From the NCBI RefSeq assembly GCF_010994375.1, contig NZ_WHMA01000009.1, positions 1 to 38,021 on the forward strand: a DNA stretch of 38,021 nucleotides, read 5' to 3'. Under the pieces are notes generated by a model. The model was given only the letters and a program-made list of their open reading frames with translations, searched no databases and was not told where the DNA came from. The stretch's first letter is position 1; every line of letters starts with the position of its first letter. Of this stretch, positions 17,955 to 25,889 are shown one piece after another. Source of the DNA: Halomonas sp. NO4 (GTDB lineage: Bacteria > Pseudomonadota > Gammaproteobacteria > Pseudomonadales > Halomonadaceae). The position numbers and the translations under genes were made by a program.

Positions 17955-18623
17955 CTACCACAGGTCGACACTCTCGATTCGACACGTAACCGAATCAAGC
18001 TGAACTCGATACATCTCATCAAAAGTATTGAATCTGAAGTAAAAATTCATTGCATGCCAGTCTAAGCCGTGAGAGTACAGCGAATGGCTGAACCAGTCTG
18101 ACTCTGAACTACTCCGCCGCATGCCGTTGACGGCGTGGTGGGTAATCTCGGCATCACAGGAAACATCCACGCCCAGCGACGACTGCCCGCGGTAGTCTGT
18201 GGTCAGCTCGTATTCAGCGGTGACATCGCAGCTCCGGTAGGTGTCGCTGGAAAAGTCTTCACGACAATCCAGGTTGGTATTGATGATATTCAGGCAGACC
18301 TCTGCCCCGGAGCGATATTCTGTTTCGCAGCTCGAACCTCCACCCCCGGTCGCGGAGGTCACGCGGAAGTGCTGGCTATGAATCCAGCCTTCACGAGGAC
18401 GGCCGGTATCCCCTCCCTCGAAATACATGACCTTTAGCCAGTCACCCTGCATATTCAGCACGCCAGCGACCGAGCCCATTGGCAGAGAGTCCACCACCTC
18501 ACCCGATGGCGCTGATCTGACATTCAATGACTGTGCAGTTGTCATCCCGATCGGCATTGCCATCGCTGTAACCACCGGCATCAGCCATAACAACACCAAA
18601 AATATAATTCTTCTCATTATCAT
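17955..18623 (-). CDS. Secreted SH3b-domain protein
   Basis: A 222-residue exported protein. Residues 1-24 form a signal peptide (basic RR, hydrophobic FLVLLWLMPVV, then TAMA). A bacterial SH3 domain follows at about 27-88, with the hallmark LNVRSAPSGEVVDSLPMGS and GWIHSQHF. The C-terminal part holds six cysteines and many polar beta-strand-like stretches, so disulphides in the periplasm are likely. The ATG at 18623 has GGGAG seven bases upstream. SH3b domains commonly bind peptidoglycan or peptides in the envelope. It is transcribed in the same direction as the defence operon but ends about 220 bases before it. I see no link to defence. The C-terminal domain is not one I recognise. Confidence 0.8.
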   Translation of the reverse strand: MIMRRIIFLVLLWLMPVVTAMAMPIGMTTAQSLNVRSAPSGEVVDSLPMGSVAGVLNMQGDWLKVMYFEGGDTGRPREGWIHSQHFRVTSATGGGGSSCETEYRSGAEVCLNIINTNLDCREDFSSDTYRSCDVTAEYELTTDYRGQSSLGVDVSCDAEITHHAVNGMRRSSSESDWFSHSLYSHGLDWHAMNFYFRFNTFDEMYRVQLDSVTCRIESVDLW

Positions 18624-18830
18624 CCATCAGCTCCCTTATGAACCCCACTTGGATGGTACCCCCACCAACCGCAGCGTGGCGCCATCAACCAGTCCTTCCG
18701 CATCGGTTCATGGCAGCTCCGCCAGTGCAGGTAAATTATACTTAACTCCCTGCCACTGTTGCCTGGAAGTGGGGTAGATTAGAGAGGCATCAACCTGTGC
18801 GGGAAGCACACTGACTTGGCAGGTCACTCA

Positions 18831-20120
18831 ATGGCAGAGAAAGTCATCATCGATACACCCGACACCCTATTCCCATTCATGCCGCCGGTATGGGAGCTTA
18901 TCGGCTGGATCGACGACAAATGCACCGGCATGCACACACTCCTCCATCGCATGCAAGAGGATAATGACCTAGATCTGGCACGGGTCGACCGAAAGACGCT
19001 AAGGAAAGCCTGCCAGGATGGAGTATCTCCTCGCATTGCCGAGAGAATCGAGAGCAACCTCCATAAGGTGGTAGAACAAAAAAATGTCACAGAACTTCTC
19101 AATCGCATTACTCCGACAGAGCCCGTAGTTAGAGATACCAACGGAACCAAGTGGCTGATGTTCAGCCAAGGGCTTCTCGAGGTAAGCAACCTGAGTCAGC
19201 CAATGCAACGACTCGAGCTTCCGCGGACTTTTACATTTCTTGGAAAGCGCGCCAAAGCTGAAAAGATACTTATTCTGGCATGCCATAATGCCCGAAAAAT
19301 AGAGGCTTTACCTGAAGAAAAACTTGCAAAAATGCATGCCGCCATTTGCGAGGTATTCCAGCAATATACGCTGCTCAGTCCGCAGGAAATCCGAGTGTAT
19401 AGCGCTGCCATGATCGACGCCAGCCGGCCTGGTCAGACAAGAACGATAGATCTAATAGCTGAAGTTCTCAAATGTATATTCAGCCTACGAGTGGATTTCT
19501 ACCATCAGCTACTTGCCAGTTTCATGGCTGACATACTGCAACTCAGGGAGTCGCTCAAGCTGTCACCCCGCCTAGACGATGCTCTGGTCAATCAAGGTGG
19601 TATGGGGCAACTGATGCCCCTGCTTGAAGAGGGAAAACTCATCACTCCGACGAATCGACTTTACGAATTCTGGCTTGATGCCTTCTCGTCAACGGGAGAG
19701 CAGCCGATGTCGTACCGCGCCATGGCAATGCACTTGCCTCGCCCCTTGGATGTGCGGACACGAGTCAAAGGGAAGGCAGACCTGCAGGATATCCAGTACG
19801 CCGCCGATGAGACCCGCCGCAGTAAATTGAAGGAGTGGAGAGGCAGTACAGTCCCCGAAGCTGACCATCTCACCAAGTTCCTGGAATCCCTGACCGGAGA
19901 GGCCTATAGCGCCTTCCTGCCGTTTATCATGACCCGTGTCGCCACCGCCTGGACCAAGTGGATCGAACAAGAGAGAACTCTGCTGAATCAGCTAGTTCAG
20001 GAACACCCAGCCCTTGCCGAGAATCTGGATCTTGAATGGCTTGTGGAGAGGTTCTCGCGATACCCGCAATACTGGGCACACGCCAAGGCCCAGGACACCA
20101 GCGGTGAGCCTGGGCCATAG
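18831..20120 (+). CDS. Unrecognised 429-aa soluble protein
   Basis: I do not recognise this protein. It is a 429-residue, mostly helical, cytoplasmic-looking product with no signal peptide, no clear membrane segment and no nucleotide-binding motif. It begins MAEKVIIDTPDTLFPFMPPVW and ends with a Gly/Pro-rich tail after KDT-like charged segments. The ATG at 18831 is chosen over a TTG at 18816, because a GGCAGG stretch precedes the ATG at a usable distance. It is transcribed divergently from the SH3 gene and converges on the small 52-aa gene (10 bases between the ends). It sits alone between the defence operon and the plasmid-like module; its codon use resembles its neighbours. Confidence 0.7.
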   Translation: MAEKVIIDTPDTLFPFMPPVWELIGWIDDKCTGMHTLLHRMQEDNDLDLARVDRKTLRKACQDGVSPRIAERIESNLHKVVEQKNVTELLNRITPTEPVVRDTNGTKWLMFSQGLLEVSNLSQPMQRLELPRTFTFLGKRAKAEKILILACHNARKIEALPEEKLAKMHAAICEVFQQYTLLSPQEIRVYSAAMIDASRPGQTRTIDLIAEVLKCIFSLRVDFYHQLLASFMADILQLRESLKLSPRLDDALVNQGGMGQLMPLLEEGKLITPTNRLYEFWLDAFSSTGEQPMSYRAMAMHLPRPLDVRTRVKGKADLQDIQYAADETRRSKLKEWRGSTVPEADHLTKFLESLTGEAYSAFLPFIMTRVATAWTKWIEQERTLLNQLVQEHPALAENLDLEWLVERFSRYPQYWAHAKAQDTSGEPGP

Positions 20121-20130
20121 CACTGGCAGG

Positions 20131-20289
20131 CTACTTCTTACCGCGATTGCCACCAGTATTGCGAGCAGCCGCGCTCTCAGCTCGTGAGGCGAAGCTACCC
20201 TTTTCCACCCTGCCTCCATTTGATTTCGCGGTGCTGCTCGTGATGCGTGAGGCAGCTGCCTGGGTCATGGGAGTCTTACCTTTTGCCAT
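20131..20289 (-). CDS. Small seed-maturation-like protein (52 aa)
   Basis: A 52-residue protein, rich in Ala, Ser, Gly, Lys and Asn, beginning MAKGKTPMTQAAASRI and containing KGSFASRAESAAARN. This matches the short bacterial SMP-type (seed maturation protein-like) proteins that are common on plasmids and integrative elements, whose function is unknown. The ATG at 20289 has AGGAG nine bases upstream, which supports a real gene. It ends ten bases from the stop of the convergent 429-aa gene. It supports the view that the region to the right is plasmid-derived. Confidence 0.75.
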   Translation of the reverse strand: MAKGKTPMTQAAASRITSSTAKSNGGRVEKGSFASRAESAAARNTGGNRGKK

Positions 20290-20468
20290 GGTGATCATCT
20301 CCTGTGATGGGTGAACCAGCAGCAGAGTGAGCTCACTGCGCTACTGGTACTGAGATGATCGCCCTAGTGACTAACTCCTGGGAGGGGAGTCGATGTGGGA
20401 TTTTACTATCCGAATTTTTTACCACTCACGAATGATATTCACGTTAACGAGGCACTGGTCACACTGAC

Positions 20469-20819
20469 TCAAAAGTCCTCGCTGTAATATGTCTCCACCC
20501 ACCGCCGAATCAGCGTTGTCCCGGGGGCCTTGGGCAACCGCCGGAACTGCAGCCACTCCTCCAGGGTACGGCGCGGCACACCGATCTCCTCGGCCATCTG
20601 CGCCTGGGTAATCCGGCGCTGCTTGCACAGGGCTTTGGCATCACGGATCAATCGACGCTTGGGCTCGTCCTGCTCCATGGCCGCTAGACGCTTGTCCGCC
20701 TCGTCCAACGGCGTCGGTATGCTTTCCCAAGGCAAGGGGGCGGGTTTGGATGCCAACGCCTCAGAGGGCGATTCTGGTGCTGGCTGCGATGTGTCTCGTT
20801 CAAAGGGAAAAGGGAACAT
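20469..20819 (-). CDS. Helix-turn-helix regulator (116 aa)
   Basis: A 116-residue protein with a Pro-rich N terminus (about 1-40) and a C-terminal helix-turn-helix: RRITQAQMAEEIGVPRRTLEEWLQFRRLP at roughly 68-96, of the XRE/Cro-like type found in plasmid control proteins. A CAGGAG ribosome site precedes the ATG at 20819. A terminator-like hairpin separates it from the upstream Gp2-type replication gene, so it may be expressed by read-through or from its own promoter. The likely role is control of replication or transfer genes in this module. The target site is not identifiable here. Confidence 0.8.
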   Translation of the reverse strand: MFPFPFERDTSQPAPESPSEALASKPAPLPWESIPTPLDEADKRLAAMEQDEPKRRLIRDAKALCKQRRITQAQMAEEIGVPRRTLEEWLQFRRLPKAPGTTLIRRWVETYYSEDF

Positions 20820-20840
20820 CTCAGCTCTCCTGATAGATCA

Positions 20841-20874
20841 ACGAAAACGGCCTGCCCTCCTGGGAGCAGGCCGT
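20841..20874 (-). terminator. Terminator between Gp2-type gene and HTH gene
   Basis: A perfect nine-base stem (ACGGCCTGC / GCAGGCCGT) with a ten-base loop is followed on the minus strand by TTTTCGTT. It lies 22 bases before the HTH gene start and about 110 bases after the stop of the Gp2-type gene, so it can act as a terminator or attenuator controlling read-through into the regulator. Confidence 0.7.
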
Positions 20875-20987
20875 CGTATCGCATGATGAATGATTCCGGC
20901 ATTTGTCGCCGGCAGGCGGATTAAGCGGGTTTTTTACGTGGACGCCGGAAGGTTCCATACCATAGACGGGGTTTCTGACGACAAGAT

Positions 20988-22118
20988 CTATCGGGCGCCG
21001 AACGCAGTGCACGGATACTGACGCGGACGACCGGGACGCGGCCCTTCGGGTACCTCGGGCGCATGACTGGTCTGGAAGGTGCGGCCTTGCACGACCATGG
21101 CTGCGTACTCATCCCCCTTGGTAAGGTAATGGGCAAGGAAGTCCAGACCTTGCATCTTGACGGTGTCGTGGTAGTGGACCTTGCCCAGAGCATTGTAGCG
21201 ATAGACGTTCTCGGCGTTGCGATTGAAGTTACGGTAGATCCCTTGACCACCGGTGATTGACTGCGCCCACAGCTCACCGATCTGCTGGGCCAACGAGATG
21301 CCTTCGCGGACCTGATGCCCGTCGAAGAAGAATAGCCAGTGGTAGTGAAAGCCCTTTTTGGGCTGCCACTCCAGTTTCCAGGCGTAGCCTACCAGGTGGT
21401 CGAACAGGCCGTGGGTGTGAAACAGGCGGCATAGCTGCTCGCGATGGTGGCGAGCGGTGTCGTAGGTGATCCAGGGGCTGTCGAGTTCGCCATAGCTGAG
21501 ATCCACGCGAACCACCTGCAAGGAAGCGTAGCAGGCGATCAAGGCATCGATCAGGTAGCGCAGCCGCTGGTAGTTCTTCTGGCTGTTACGCCGATTGCGC
21601 CCGCACTCGTAGGCAAAGTCTGACTGCTTCAGGCTCTGATACCACGCCCCCAGCCGCTGGTTGAGTTCCATCACGGTCTGTTCCGCCCCCTCACGGCTCA
21701 TGGTCGGCGGGCGATGAAAGCCGGCTTCATGCAGGTAGGCACAGCTGGCAAAGGCCCACAGGAACCGGGTCGCATAAGGGCTTGGTCGGTAGTGTTGGCC
21801 AATCTCCGTCTCGTGAAACAGCGTCACCAGCACGGTATAGACAGTGGTCAGGGTCTCCAACAGCGGGTTCGAGGCCAGTGTCACCACCTCGCTGCCGAAC
21901 GCATCGGGCTGGATCAGGCGTTCACTATCGAGCCGATGTGAGGCCTGAGCCATGGCTTTCAACCGCCGATCAGCCTCGATCAAGTCCATCAACCAGACGT
22001 GATCGGACGGCATGGCGATGTCCTGCCCCAAGGCATTCGTGGCGAGGTGACCCCCATCCATGCTGTCCATCAAAGCCAGCAAGTCGCTTTCTGACAGGGT
22101 ATCGTCGTAGTCGTACAT
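20988..22118 (-). CDS. Inovirus Gp2-type replication protein (YagK/YfjJ-like)
   Basis: A 376-residue protein whose C-terminal half resembles the inovirus Gp2/YagK_YfjJ_C family, a group thought to be HUH-related replication initiators of small phages, plasmids and islands. Visible features are VVRVDLSY (202-209), the metal-binding H-Y-H at 258-260 in KKGFHYHWLFFFDG, and LAHYLTKGDEY (328-338), which offers two tyrosines as candidate nicking residues. The N-terminal half is helical and family-specific. The ATG at 22118 has GAGG eight bases upstream. The 600-base gene-free region upstream is where an origin would be expected. It probably nicks one strand to start rolling-circle or transfer replication of the element. 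This is inferred from the family, and activity is not shown. Confidence 0.82.
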   Translation of the reverse strand: MYDYDDTLSESDLLALMDSMDGGHLATNALGQDIAMPSDHVWLMDLIEADRRLKAMAQASHRLDSERLIQPDAFGSEVVTLASNPLLETLTTVYTVLVTLFHETEIGQHYRPSPYATRFLWAFASCAYLHEAGFHRPPTMSREGAEQTVMELNQRLGAWYQSLKQSDFAYECGRNRRNSQKNYQRLRYLIDALIACYASLQVVRVDLSYGELDSPWITYDTARHHREQLCRLFHTHGLFDHLVGYAWKLEWQPKKGFHYHWLFFFDGHQVREGISLAQQIGELWAQSITGGQGIYRNFNRNAENVYRYNALGKVHYHDTVKMQGLDFLAHYLTKGDEYAAMVVQGRTFQTSHAPEVPEGPRPGRPRQYPCTAFGAR

Positions 22119-22722
22119 GAGAAATCCTCTTGAGAAATGGCGTCGGAGCGTCTTGCTCGTACCATCCCCCCGTCATGTACGAAATTACGTCACTGCGTTG
22201 GCGAACAAGGCGGACCGTCATCCAGCGGTTTGCCCACCGTTACGCATCGATAGGGCATTACCCAACTAGGCGCCATGAATAGACGGCGCGTTCGCTATCT
22301 TGATGAGGGCAATCGCTGATGATCGGTGAGGTCCGCTCGATCCTTTTGGGGGATCCCCTCCCCACCTATCGCGTCTCTCTTATACTGCCTATTAGGCTCT
22401 ACTACGTGAGCCATCTACTCTCTTATGGCTGCTGCTATCCATTGCTCTCTACTGAGACCCTTATCACCTCCAATAACAAAGAATCCCAAATGCCCAACGG
22501 GGACCAAGGCAGAGCATACCGGATATTCGGTCTCCTATGCCCCGACTAGCACCGGCCATTATCGTGTAAGCAGCTGAAAAAGTTAGTGTCGTAGAAGCAG
22601 GCTGGCGCAGGCAGTATGCGCGTGCCCCACTCCGATACGATTGAAAAAAATCTCAGCCCTGTACTACCTCCATGAAGTCCCAGACGACTGATTTTCTCAA
22701 CCGTCATCATGGAGGTCATGCC
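22119..22722. other. Gene-free region, candidate origin/promoter region
   Basis: About 600 bases separate the leftward Gp2-type gene and the rightward zinc-ribbon gene. Short frames here have no credible ribosome sites. It contains GGGGATCCCC at 22349-22358, a GGCGCC/GGCGCG near-inverted pair around 22270, and the divergent promoters of both flanking genes must lie here. I cannot identify iterons or a clear nick site by eye. Confidence 0.4.
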
Positions 22723-23055
22723 ATGCCCACAAGCTGCCCAAGCTGTGGCTCTATCCACATCATCACTCGACACCATGGCCGCAAAATCTGCGGTGTCACC
22801 GGGGCCGCTGCCGGTACCGCGTCGGGATCGGCAGGAGCGCTTAGCGGTGCCAAGACCGGTGCCATCGTGGGGGCGATGGCCGGTCCGGTCGGCATCAGCA
22901 TCGGTAGTATCACCGGCGCCGTGCTGGGAGGCCTGATCGGCTGTGCTGCTGGTGGCGTCACCGGTGCGCGTCTCGGCGCCCAGCTTGACGACAAAGTTCT
23001 CGACAATCATCAGTGCCGCGATTGCGGTCACGCTTTCCGTCCCCTAGGCGACTGA
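22723..23055 (+). CDS. Zinc-ribbon protein with glycine-zipper membrane segment
   Basis: A 110-residue protein with an unusual sandwich layout. It has an N-terminal CPSC pair (Cys5, Cys8), a long Gly/Ala/Ser-rich glycine-zipper stretch (about residues 24-87, with repeated GxxxG steps such as GAIVGAMAGPVG) and a C-terminal CRDC pair near residues 98-101. The two Cys pairs could form one split zinc site or two half sites, with the glycine zipper crossing or packing on a membrane. The ATG at 22723 is chosen because GGAGG lies seven bases upstream; an ATG at 22672 lacks this. It is the first gene of the rightward module. Glycine-zipper proteins with terminal zinc ribbons occur on plasmids and islands; the function is unknown. 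Confidence 0.75.
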   Translation: MPTSCPSCGSIHIITRHHGRKICGVTGAAAGTASGSAGALSGAKTGAIVGAMAGPVGISIGSITGAVLGGLIGCAAGGVTGARLGAQLDDKVLDNHQCRDCGHAFRPLGD

Positions 23056-23099
23056 TCCTCCATACACACCGCTGTATTTCGCTCAATTCTCGCGAGCAT

Positions 23100-23125
23100 G
23101 GCCCGCTGCCCTTGGGTGGCGGGCC
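23100..23125 (+). promoter_or_regulatory. Hairpin upstream of DUF932 gene
   Basis: A seven-base stem (GGCCCGC / GCGGGCC) with a 12-base loop lies about 40 bases before the DUF932 start. No T-run follows, so it is more likely an RNA structure or weak attenuator than a terminator. Confidence 0.35.
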
Positions 23126-23163
23126 GCTATGCCGCGATCGAAATGAATCAAGGAGATAGACCC

Positions 23164-24132
23164 ATGGCACATCAAATCGAACAGATGGCTTACGTTGGCG
23201 ATACCCCCTGGCACGGCCTGGGGCAGCAGCTATCGCGTCATCAACCGTCGGAGGTCTGGCGGCAACAGGCCGGCATGGACTGGCACATCGAGGAGTCCCC
23301 GGTACGCTTCATCACCGATGGGGCCGGGCACCTTGGCAGCATCCATTCATTCCCGGAGCAGAAGGTGCTCTATCGCTCCGACACCCGGGCACCGCTGTCG
23401 GTGGTCTCGCAGCGGTACAAGGTAGTCCAGCCGGAGGAAGTGCTGGAGTTCTACCGGGATCTGACCGAGTACGCCGGCTACGAGCTGGAGACGGCTGGCG
23501 TGCTAAAGGGTGGGCGCAAGTTCTGGGCGCTGGCCCGCAGCGGCCTGGGCACGGCCCTGAAAGGACAGGACCAGGTGAATGCTTACTTACTGTTGGCCAC
23601 GTCCTGTGACGGCTCACTGGCGACGGTGGCCACGCCGACTTCGGTACGGGTGGTCTGCAACAACACCCTGACCATCGCCGTGGACGGTATGGCGCAGGGC
23701 GTGAAGGTGCCGCACAGCACCGAATTCAATCCCCAGCGGGTCAAGCAGCAGCTGGGCATCTCGGTCTCGCAGTGGGACGACTTCATGTACCGCATGAAGA
23801 CCCTGACCGAGCGCAAGGTGAGTCAGGAGGAAGTGAAGACTTACTTCCAGGCGGTGATCTGCAACGCCGAGGAACCGCTGGACGATCCCTCCAAACTGCC
23901 CAACTACCGGGCACTCAACCGCGTCCAGAAGCTCTTCCATGGTGAAGGACGGGGCGCCCAGCTATGTACCGCTCAGGGCACCGCCTGGGGCTTGGTCAAC
24001 GCCATCACCGAGTACGTGGACCACGAGAAGCGTGCCCGCAGCAACGACTACCGCATGGACTCCGCCTGGTTCGGCCAGGGAGCCAGCCTCAAGGACAAGG
24101 CCCTGGAGTCCGCTATGGCGCTGGTGGCCTGA
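23164..24132 (+). CDS. DUF932 phage/plasmid-like protein
   Basis: A 322-residue DUF932 protein (TIGR03299 phage/plasmid type). It begins MAHQIEQMAYVGDTPWHGLG, the characteristic opening, and contains VRVVCNNTLTIA near the centre and the conserved C-terminal block with DHEKRARSNDYRMDSAWFGQGASLKDKALE. The ATG at 23164 has AAGGAG nine bases upstream; an upstream start at 23098 lacks a site. DUF932 proteins are frequent on plasmids, phages and ICEs next to recombination genes; their biochemical role is unknown. It lies in the rightward operon with ERF, YqaJ and RadC homologues, consistent with a single-strand annealing/recombination module. Confidence 0.9.
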   Translation: MAHQIEQMAYVGDTPWHGLGQQLSRHQPSEVWRQQAGMDWHIEESPVRFITDGAGHLGSIHSFPEQKVLYRSDTRAPLSVVSQRYKVVQPEEVLEFYRDLTEYAGYELETAGVLKGGRKFWALARSGLGTALKGQDQVNAYLLLATSCDGSLATVATPTSVRVVCNNTLTIAVDGMAQGVKVPHSTEFNPQRVKQQLGISVSQWDDFMYRMKTLTERKVSQEEVKTYFQAVICNAEEPLDDPSKLPNYRALNRVQKLFHGEGRGAQLCTAQGTAWGLVNAITEYVDHEKRARSNDYRMDSAWFGQGASLKDKALESAMALVA

Positions 24133-24203
24133 TCGGTATCGAGAGCTGCGACGCCGACGGCATCCTACACATCCACTTCCCCCCCAACCCCATCACGGCA
24201 TAG

Positions 24204-24236
24204 CGCCCGGCCCACCACGGCCGGGCGTTTCTGTTT
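24204..24236 (+). terminator. Terminator-like hairpin after DUF932 gene
   Basis: A perfect nine-base GC-rich stem (CGCCCGGCC / GGCCGGGCG) with a six-base loop is followed by TTTCTGTTT. It sits between the DUF932 gene and the 61-aa gene, so transcription of the downstream recombination genes may be reduced or may restart. Confidence 0.7.
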
Positions 24237-24248
24237 CTGGAGGTATCC

Positions 24249-24434
24249 ATGCCATCAGTCATGACGCTCGAGATCTGCCGGGCCCTGACCCAGCTGACCC
24301 GCCAGTTGCTGGGGGCCGGCGAACGTGAAGCCCAGACCCACGTGCTGGCCAAGGGCCAGGTCTATCGCGTGGTCGTGTCGTTGGAGCCGGTGCCTGCCGA
24401 CCAGCTCCATGACGTCATCAATCGCTACCTGTGA
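24249..24434 (+). CDS. Small hypothetical protein (61 aa)
   Basis: A 61-residue soluble protein starting MPSVMTLEICRALTQ, with helical heptad-like leucines and a terminal HDVINRYL. GGAGG lies about six bases before the ATG at 24249, and the next gene begins ten bases after its stop, so it fits naturally into the operon. I do not recognise the family. It could be a small accessory to the annealing protein that follows. Confidence 0.6.
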   Translation: MPSVMTLEICRALTQLTRQLLGAGEREAQTHVLAKGQVYRVVVSLEPVPADQLHDVINRYL

Positions 24435-24444
24435 GGAGATCCCC

Positions 24445-25200
24445 ATGGCAACGACTATTCATCCCCAGCAAGGCAAGGCCAACGGTCAGCTCTCAACCGA
24501 GCCGACTGCCCAGCCACTGCAGGAAAGCACCGTGATCATTCAGGTGATCGAGCGGGCCGCCCTCAATCCCGAGGTCGATATCGACAAGATGGAGCGCTTG
24601 CTGCAGATGCAGGAGCGCGTCCTCGACCGCCAGGCGCTGATGGCCTACAGCGCCGCCATGGCGGCCATGCAGACGGAACTGCCAAGCATTGCCGAGCGCG
24701 GCAGGACCAATAACGGCTGCTACGCCACCCTGGAGGATATCGTCGACACCGTCAGGCCGATCATGAAGAAGCACGGCTTCGCGGTGAGCTTCCGCATCCA
24801 CACCCAGGAGCGCGGCATCCAGGTCACCGGGGTGCTGATGCACAAGGACGGCCACCGCGAGGAGACCAGCATGCTGCTGCCGGCCGATACCAGCGGCAGC
24901 AAGAACGCCGTCCAGGCATTCGGCTCCTCCACCAGCTACGGCAAGCGCTACGTGCTGTGTGCCTTGCTCAATATTACCACGCGCGGCCAGGACGACGACG
25001 GCCATGCCGCCGCTCCGGTGAAGCTCGTCACGCCCTTCCAGGCGGGGCAGCTCAAGCAGCTGATCGCCGCCTGTCCGTCTGCCACCCAGGAATGGTTCGT
25101 CGGCAAGTACGGCGAGGCCGAGCAGGTGCCACGCAGTGATTTCGACAAGCTGCGGGCCTCTCTTCAAAAGCGAGCACTGACCAACCGCCAACATCACTGA
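24445..25200 (+). CDS. ERF-type single-strand annealing protein
   Basis: A 251-residue protein with the ERF superfamily block: MERLLQMQERVLDRQALMAYSAAMAAMQ, then LPSIAERG, the YATLEDI motif, RPIMKKHGFAVSF and SYGKRYVLCALLNI, all in family order. ERF proteins are phage and plasmid recombinases that bind single-stranded DNA and anneal complementary strands. GAGGAG lies six to seven bases before the ATG at 24445; a longer upstream frame overlaps the 61-aa gene and is not supported. The N-terminal 35 residues are Gln/Thr-rich and probably flexible. The partner exonuclease gene follows, separated by a hairpin spacer. Together they form an Exo-Beta type pair for double-strand break recombination of the element. 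Confidence 0.9.
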   Translation: MATTIHPQQGKANGQLSTEPTAQPLQESTVIIQVIERAALNPEVDIDKMERLLQMQERVLDRQALMAYSAAMAAMQTELPSIAERGRTNNGCYATLEDIVDTVRPIMKKHGFAVSFRIHTQERGIQVTGVLMHKDGHREETSMLLPADTSGSKNAVQAFGSSTSYGKRYVLCALLNITTRGQDDDGHAAAPVKLVTPFQAGQLKQLIAACPSATQEWFVGKYGEAEQVPRSDFDKLRASLQKRALTNRQHH

Positions 25201-25207
25201 CCGGACG

Positions 25208-25225
25208 GCGAGGGGCTTCCCTCGC
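25208..25225 (+). promoter_or_regulatory. Hairpin between ERF and YqaJ genes
   Basis: A perfect seven-base stem (GCGAGGG / CCCTCGC) with a GCTT tetraloop lies in the 66-base spacer just after the ERF stop. No T-run follows. It may stabilise the upstream message or mark a processing point. Confidence 0.45.
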
Positions 25226-25266
25226 TGCCTATGTTGCCATTTCGCCATTTCGCCAAGGAGATCGTC

Positions 25267-25878
25267 ATGCAGATCTTGACACTGGAACAGGGCACACCCG
25301 AGTGGCATGCCGCGCGTCTCGGCATCATCACCATGTCCGAGTTGAAGACCCTGCTGGTCAAGGGCAAGGGGCCAGGTGGTTTCGGTGCTGGAGCACTGAG
25401 CTACATGCATCAGCTGATTGGTGAGCGCATCACCGGTGAGCCCTCTGATGCCTTCCAGGGCAACGCCCACACCCAGCGCGGCCACGAACTGGAGCCTGTG
25501 GCCCGAGAGCTTTACCACGAAGCCACCGGCCTGCCCCGCCTGGAGCAGGTCGGCATCATCCTCAACCACGGGGTGGGCTACTCGCCCGACTGCCTGGTGG
25601 ATAGCAACGGCCTGGTGGAGATCAAGACCAAACTGCCCAAGTACCAGATCGAGTTGCTGCTCGAGGGAGCGCTGCCCCAAGAGCACATCGCTCAGTGTCA
25701 GGGCGGCCTGTGGGTCAGCGAACGGGAGTGGATCGACTTCGTCAGCTACTGGCCCGGCATGCCGTTGTTCGTCAAGCGAGCCTACCGGGACGAAGCGATG
25801 ATCCGCACGATCGCCGAGCGGGTCGAGGCGTTCTACGAGGAAATGGAGCGCCGCATGGCGCAAGTGATGGCAGCCTGA
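25267..25878 (+). CDS. YqaJ-family viral recombinase exonuclease
   Basis: A 203-residue YqaJ-type (lambda exonuclease-like) nuclease. It begins MQILTLEQGTPEWHAAR, the standard opening with the EWHAAR block, followed by a GHELEPVAR motif and the PD-(D/E)XK core GYSPDCLVDSNGLVEIKTK, in which Asp and the E-x-K bind the metal. The C terminus carries a QCQGGLWVSEREWIDF segment typical of the fold. The ATG at 25267 has AAGGAG six bases upstream. The enzyme is expected to chew one strand from double-strand ends so the ERF protein can anneal the exposed strand. RadC follows 11 bases later. Confidence 0.92.
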   Translation: MQILTLEQGTPEWHAARLGIITMSELKTLLVKGKGPGGFGAGALSYMHQLIGERITGEPSDAFQGNAHTQRGHELEPVARELYHEATGLPRLEQVGIILNHGVGYSPDCLVDSNGLVEIKTKLPKYQIELLLEGALPQEHIAQCQGGLWVSEREWIDFVSYWPGMPLFVKRAYRDEAMIRTIAERVEAFYEEMERRMAQVMAA

Positions 25879-25889
25879 GGAGTACAACC

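Noticed and set aside
22349..22358. GGGGATCCCC palindrome as an origin or operator
   Set aside because: A single ten-base palindrome with no repeats around it; not enough to call.
22319..22549. 76-codon plus-strand frame in the gene-free region
   Set aside because: No ribosome site and no family feature; probably chance.
24493..25887. Open 464-codon frame on the minus strand
   Set aside because: Antisense to the ERF and YqaJ genes, which carry clear family motifs; long antisense frames are common in GC-rich DNA.
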